A DNA stretch of 64,000 bases from Flammeovirgaceae bacterium UBA1842 (GTDB lineage: Bacteria; Bacteroidota; Bacteroidia; Cytophagales; Cyclobacteriaceae), in NCBI GenBank assembly GCA_002338655.1, contig DDIU01000036.1:72058-136057 (forward strand), in the 5' to 3' direction. The notes beneath the pieces were generated by a model. That model saw nothing but the letters and a program-made list of their open reading frames with translations, was not told the origin of the DNA and did not search any database. Every line of letters begins with the position of its first letter. Position 1 is the first letter of the stretch. Positions 62,154 through 64,000 of the stretch are shown here, one piece after another. A program made the translations under genes and the position numbers.

Positions 62154-62272
62154 TGGCGCAAACCCGTTTGTGCTTCAATATTATGTATTGCTCTTAAACC
62201 AGTACCAAACAGCTTTCCCGTAAAACAAAGAAAGGCACAAGTGGATACTTGCGCCAGTTTCTTTGCCTTATA
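62154..62272. repeat. Nested palindromic element, copy 2
   Basis: It contains the invariant 42 bp core (62224-62265) and the left arm GGCGCAAACCCGTTTGTGC. The right end differs from the other copies, as ATACCGG is absent. Confidence 0.85.
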
Positions 62273-62453
62273 TTACTGAATCGGTTATGGTAACTTATCA
62301 ACAACCTACTTCCAAACACTTAAACTATAATCCCTTTATAATCTTTCTGTTACTAAACTTACTTTTTCTAGGTAAAGTGGTTAGCTTTATTGAGTTAAGA
62401 TGGGTTAACGAACTTTAAGTGTGATTCGCAAATAATTTACATCATTTTATGAT
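62273..62453. other. Intergenic block before the unknown 62454 gene
   Basis: It holds 62305-62324 and 62334-62394, which align with the region before the Abi-alpha gene. An inverted ACTTTTTCTAGGTAAAGT-like repeat is central. No gene is seen. Confidence 0.6.
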
Positions 62454-63146
62454 ATGCCGTTAGATAAAAGAGACATACCACTTGTAGTACTCGAAGCACT
62501 CGAAAACTATTCCAAAAGATCTTCTGACTTATTTCAAATAGTCAATAATGATGATGCTTTACTTCGTTTCGAAGATATGTCTGATAACCCAAAACATTTT
62601 TTTCAATTCAAGGACTTCAAAAACACTAATAACAACCAATTATTAACAATTTCATTTAAACCTAGAAATTCAACCGACCCAACTGCATATTCCACGAGTG
62701 TGGAGGTGTCGAAAATTGAACCTCATTTCAAAAATTGGATAAGTTTACTTGAAAGATACAAAAAGAGTAAGTTTTTAGATGATCCAATTTTAAGACAATA
62801 TGAGGCAGAATTTTATCAGGAATTTGAGATAATTGACTCTGATGCTGATACTAACTCATATCCTTTTCAAACCCAACTATGGTTAGATAAATATATAGAC
62901 AACACTCTCAAAAAACTGGATATTAACTATCCAAAAAATCTACCTGAGATCAATTCTATCAAAGCAGATTTAGAAGACCTTCGGGAGACTCAAACAGAGC
63001 TGACTAAGAAGAAAGTTCTTGAAAAACTATCTAGAATTTTTGCCAAAGCTAGAAAGTTTGGTTTGAAGCTTTTGAAGGAAATTTATCTCGAAGCTCAAAA
63101 AGAACTTATTAAACAGTTGATATCGGGTAAAATAGATTTACCATAA
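62454..63146 (+). CDS. Soluble helical protein of unknown function in a repeat-bounded cassette
   Basis: The 230-residue protein has no signal or membrane segment. The N-terminal half is mixed alpha/beta with DLFQIVNNDD and HFFQFKDFKN, and the C-terminal half is a long charged coiled-coil-like region (LEDLRETQTELTKKKVLEKL) ending in amphipathic helices. No family is recognised. Its upstream region resembles that of the Abi-alpha gene and palindromic elements lie on both sides, so a defence or stress role is possible. Confidence 0.7.
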   Translation: MPLDKRDIPLVVLEALENYSKRSSDLFQIVNNDDALLRFEDMSDNPKHFFQFKDFKNTNNNQLLTISFKPRNSTDPTAYSTSVEVSKIEPHFKNWISLLERYKKSKFLDDPILRQYEAEFYQEFEIIDSDADTNSYPFQTQLWLDKYIDNTLKKLDINYPKNLPEINSIKADLEDLRETQTELTKKKVLEKLSRIFAKARKFGLKLLKEIYLEAQKELIKQLISGKIDLP

Positions 63147-63190
63147 AGATGTTAACCTCTCATCCTGGCTCAAGTTGATACTTGCACATT

Positions 63191-63339
63191 CTGGCGCAAG
63201 TATCCGCTTGTGCCTAAATATAATTTGTTGATCTTAAACTAGAACCTAACGGCTTTCCAGTAAAAACAAAGAAAGGCACAAGTGGATACTTGCGCCAGTT
63301 TCTTTGTTTTATAGTTGGGTATACCGGAACAAGTCCGGT
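63191..63339. repeat. Nested palindromic element, copy 3
   Basis: This is the most complete copy: outer arms CTGGCGCAAGTATCCGCTTG and its near-complement within the 42 bp core (63265-63306), then ATAGTTGGGTATACCGGAAC to the end, as in copy 1. Confidence 0.88.
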
Positions 63340-63346
63340 AGGTTAT

Positions 63347-63384
63347 GAAAAAAGCCATCCGATGGCTTAGAGCCATCGGATGGC
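63347..63384 (-). terminator. Terminator of trxA
   Basis: A perfect 14 bp stem (GCCATCCGATGGCT 63354-63367 with 63371-63384) with a T run on the minus strand (63353-63347). The arms belong to the AGCCATCSGATGGCT palindrome family. Confidence 0.9.
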
Positions 63385-63395
63385 CGCCAATCGGT

Positions 63396-63692
63396 CTAAC
63401 TATGTTGTTCAATCACCTGTTTCAATTGGGCGGGTGGTACCACTCCAGACTGTTGCCACTTGATCTGGCCATTTTTGAAAAGTATCAAGGTAGGTACTCC
63501 GCGTACTTTATATTTTGTCGCTACGGCCTGATTTTTATCAACATCTACTTTTATTATTCTGGCTTTATCGCCTATATCTGTTTTTAACTCCTCCAGCATA
63601 GGCGCCATCATTTTACAAGGCCCACACCAGGTAGCATGAAAATCGACCAACACAGGTTGGTCTCCGTTTATTAGTTCATTGAATTTTGACAT
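63396..63692 (-). CDS. trxA: Thioredoxin
   Basis: The 98-residue single-domain thioredoxin has the active site ATWCGPCKMMAPML (near residue 23), the cis-proline segment VRGVPTLILFKNGQ, and no signal peptide, so it is a cytosolic disulfide reductase. It lies right at the end of the accessory region and is followed by its own strong terminator. Confidence 0.96.
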   Translation of the reverse strand: MSKFNELINGDQPVLVDFHATWCGPCKMMAPMLEELKTDIGDKARIIKVDVDKNQAVATKYKVRGVPTLILFKNGQIKWQQSGVVPPAQLKQVIEQHS

Positions 63693-64000
63693 CTATAATT
63701 TTAGTTTACTCCCTATTGAAACGTATTATCTAGCATAAAATTCCACTAATCAGGTAATTATTAGGTCGAGCCATCCGATGGCTAGAAGTCCCCCACTGCT
63801 TCGCAGAAGCACTGCGCGTAGGCCCGCCAGAATACCGGGCGTGTGTAGGCCAAGTAAGGGGAAGGATTATTCTGGCAAGCGTTTTTGGACACTTTTTGGG
63901 CGAATGCAAAAAGTGTCAGAAATAAGCAAGTGACTTAGTCAAGTACATTATACCACAAGCCCTATCTCGAACTTCTTGCCTTCATTTTTTGAGGCCAAAA
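63693..64000. other. Gene-free right end with palindromes
   Basis: About 300 bp upstream of trxA without a convincing gene. It holds AGCCATCCGATGGCT (63769-63783), TGCTTC-GCA-GAAGCA (63797-63811), and a perfect 11 bp inverted repeat GACACTTTTTG/CAAAAAGTGTC (63888-63898 and 63907-63917). Confidence 0.6.

Noticed and set aside
60916..63339. Palindromic elements as integron attC sites separating cassettes
   Set aside because: A GTTGGGT core-like string occurs in copies 1 and 3 but not in copy 2, the matching opposite core is not conserved, and no integrase gene is seen.

Overview
The window is chromosomal DNA of a member of the Bacteroidota, most likely a Cytophagales-type marine or soil bacterium. 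Pointers are the AT-leaning coding sequence, the Bacteroidota-type promoters (TTG/TTTG, then TAnnTTTG) seen before several genes, a type III glutamine synthetase, DUF4252, GIN-domain and MacB/FtsX-type genes, a propeller/Y_Y_Y sensor kinase, and starts without strong Shine-Dalgarno sequences. No rRNA, CRISPR array, integrase, transposase or prophage is seen; one tRNA-Leu(CAA) is present.

Layout. 1-8.4 kb: acetyl-CoA carboxylase genes accB (cut by the window edge) and accC, a small barrel protein, a YedK-like DNA-crosslink protein, DUF4197, recQ, a solute-binding protein and a histone-deacetylase-like hydrolase. 8.4-16.8 kb: an operon phoH-GNAT-comEC-enoyl-CoA hydratase-HDAC on the minus strand, interrupted by a 4 kb AT-rich island with a KAP-type NTPase (split by an in-frame amber codon) and a large helical partner. 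The island is bounded by 172 bp direct repeats of the enoyl-CoA hydratase gene. 16.8-23 kb: SAM hydrolase, a monooxygenase-like gene behind a heptanucleotide repeat tract, a creD operon with a palindromic operator at two promoters, tRNA-Leu followed by five tandem copies of a terminator-bearing repeat that contains the tRNA 3' end, and a HigBA module. 23-32 kb: DEAD helicase, PhoD-like phosphatase, SulP transporter, S41 protease and glnN. 31.8-36 kb: a 46-residue Cys/Gly-tailed peptide with a WHxF-type partner (RiPP-like candidate), then a large sensor kinase.

36-44.3 kb holds a divergent phosphonate cluster: PhnW and a CDP-alcohol phosphotransferase on the minus strand; PEP mutase fused to a nucleotidyltransferase-like domain, phosphonopyruvate decarboxylase, a free nucleotidyltransferase, a HAD phosphatase and an LTA-synthase-like enzyme on the plus strand. 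Together these would make 2-aminoethylphosphonate, activate it as a CMP ester and attach it to a lipid or other envelope acceptor. 44-58.4 kb: DUF2062, GIN protein and MacB-type permease with divergent ECF-like promoters, TerB-like protein, a PLP enzyme plus amidohydrolase pair, an outer-membrane barrel gene whose 3' end is duplicated around a second toxin-antitoxin pair, and an operon of ECF sigma, anti-sigma, three DUF4252 proteins and an ABC exporter.

58.4-63.4 kb is accessory: Abi-alpha (DUF4393), YccF, a PIN-domain protein, a small membrane protein/ABC ATPase pair and an unknown protein. Three copies of a nested palindromic element lie between the later cassettes. It ends at trxA. The strongest unexplained theme is that two accessory modules (KAP island and toxin-antitoxin pair) sit between a working host gene end and a displaced, slightly recoded copy of that same gene end, without any recognisable mobility gene.
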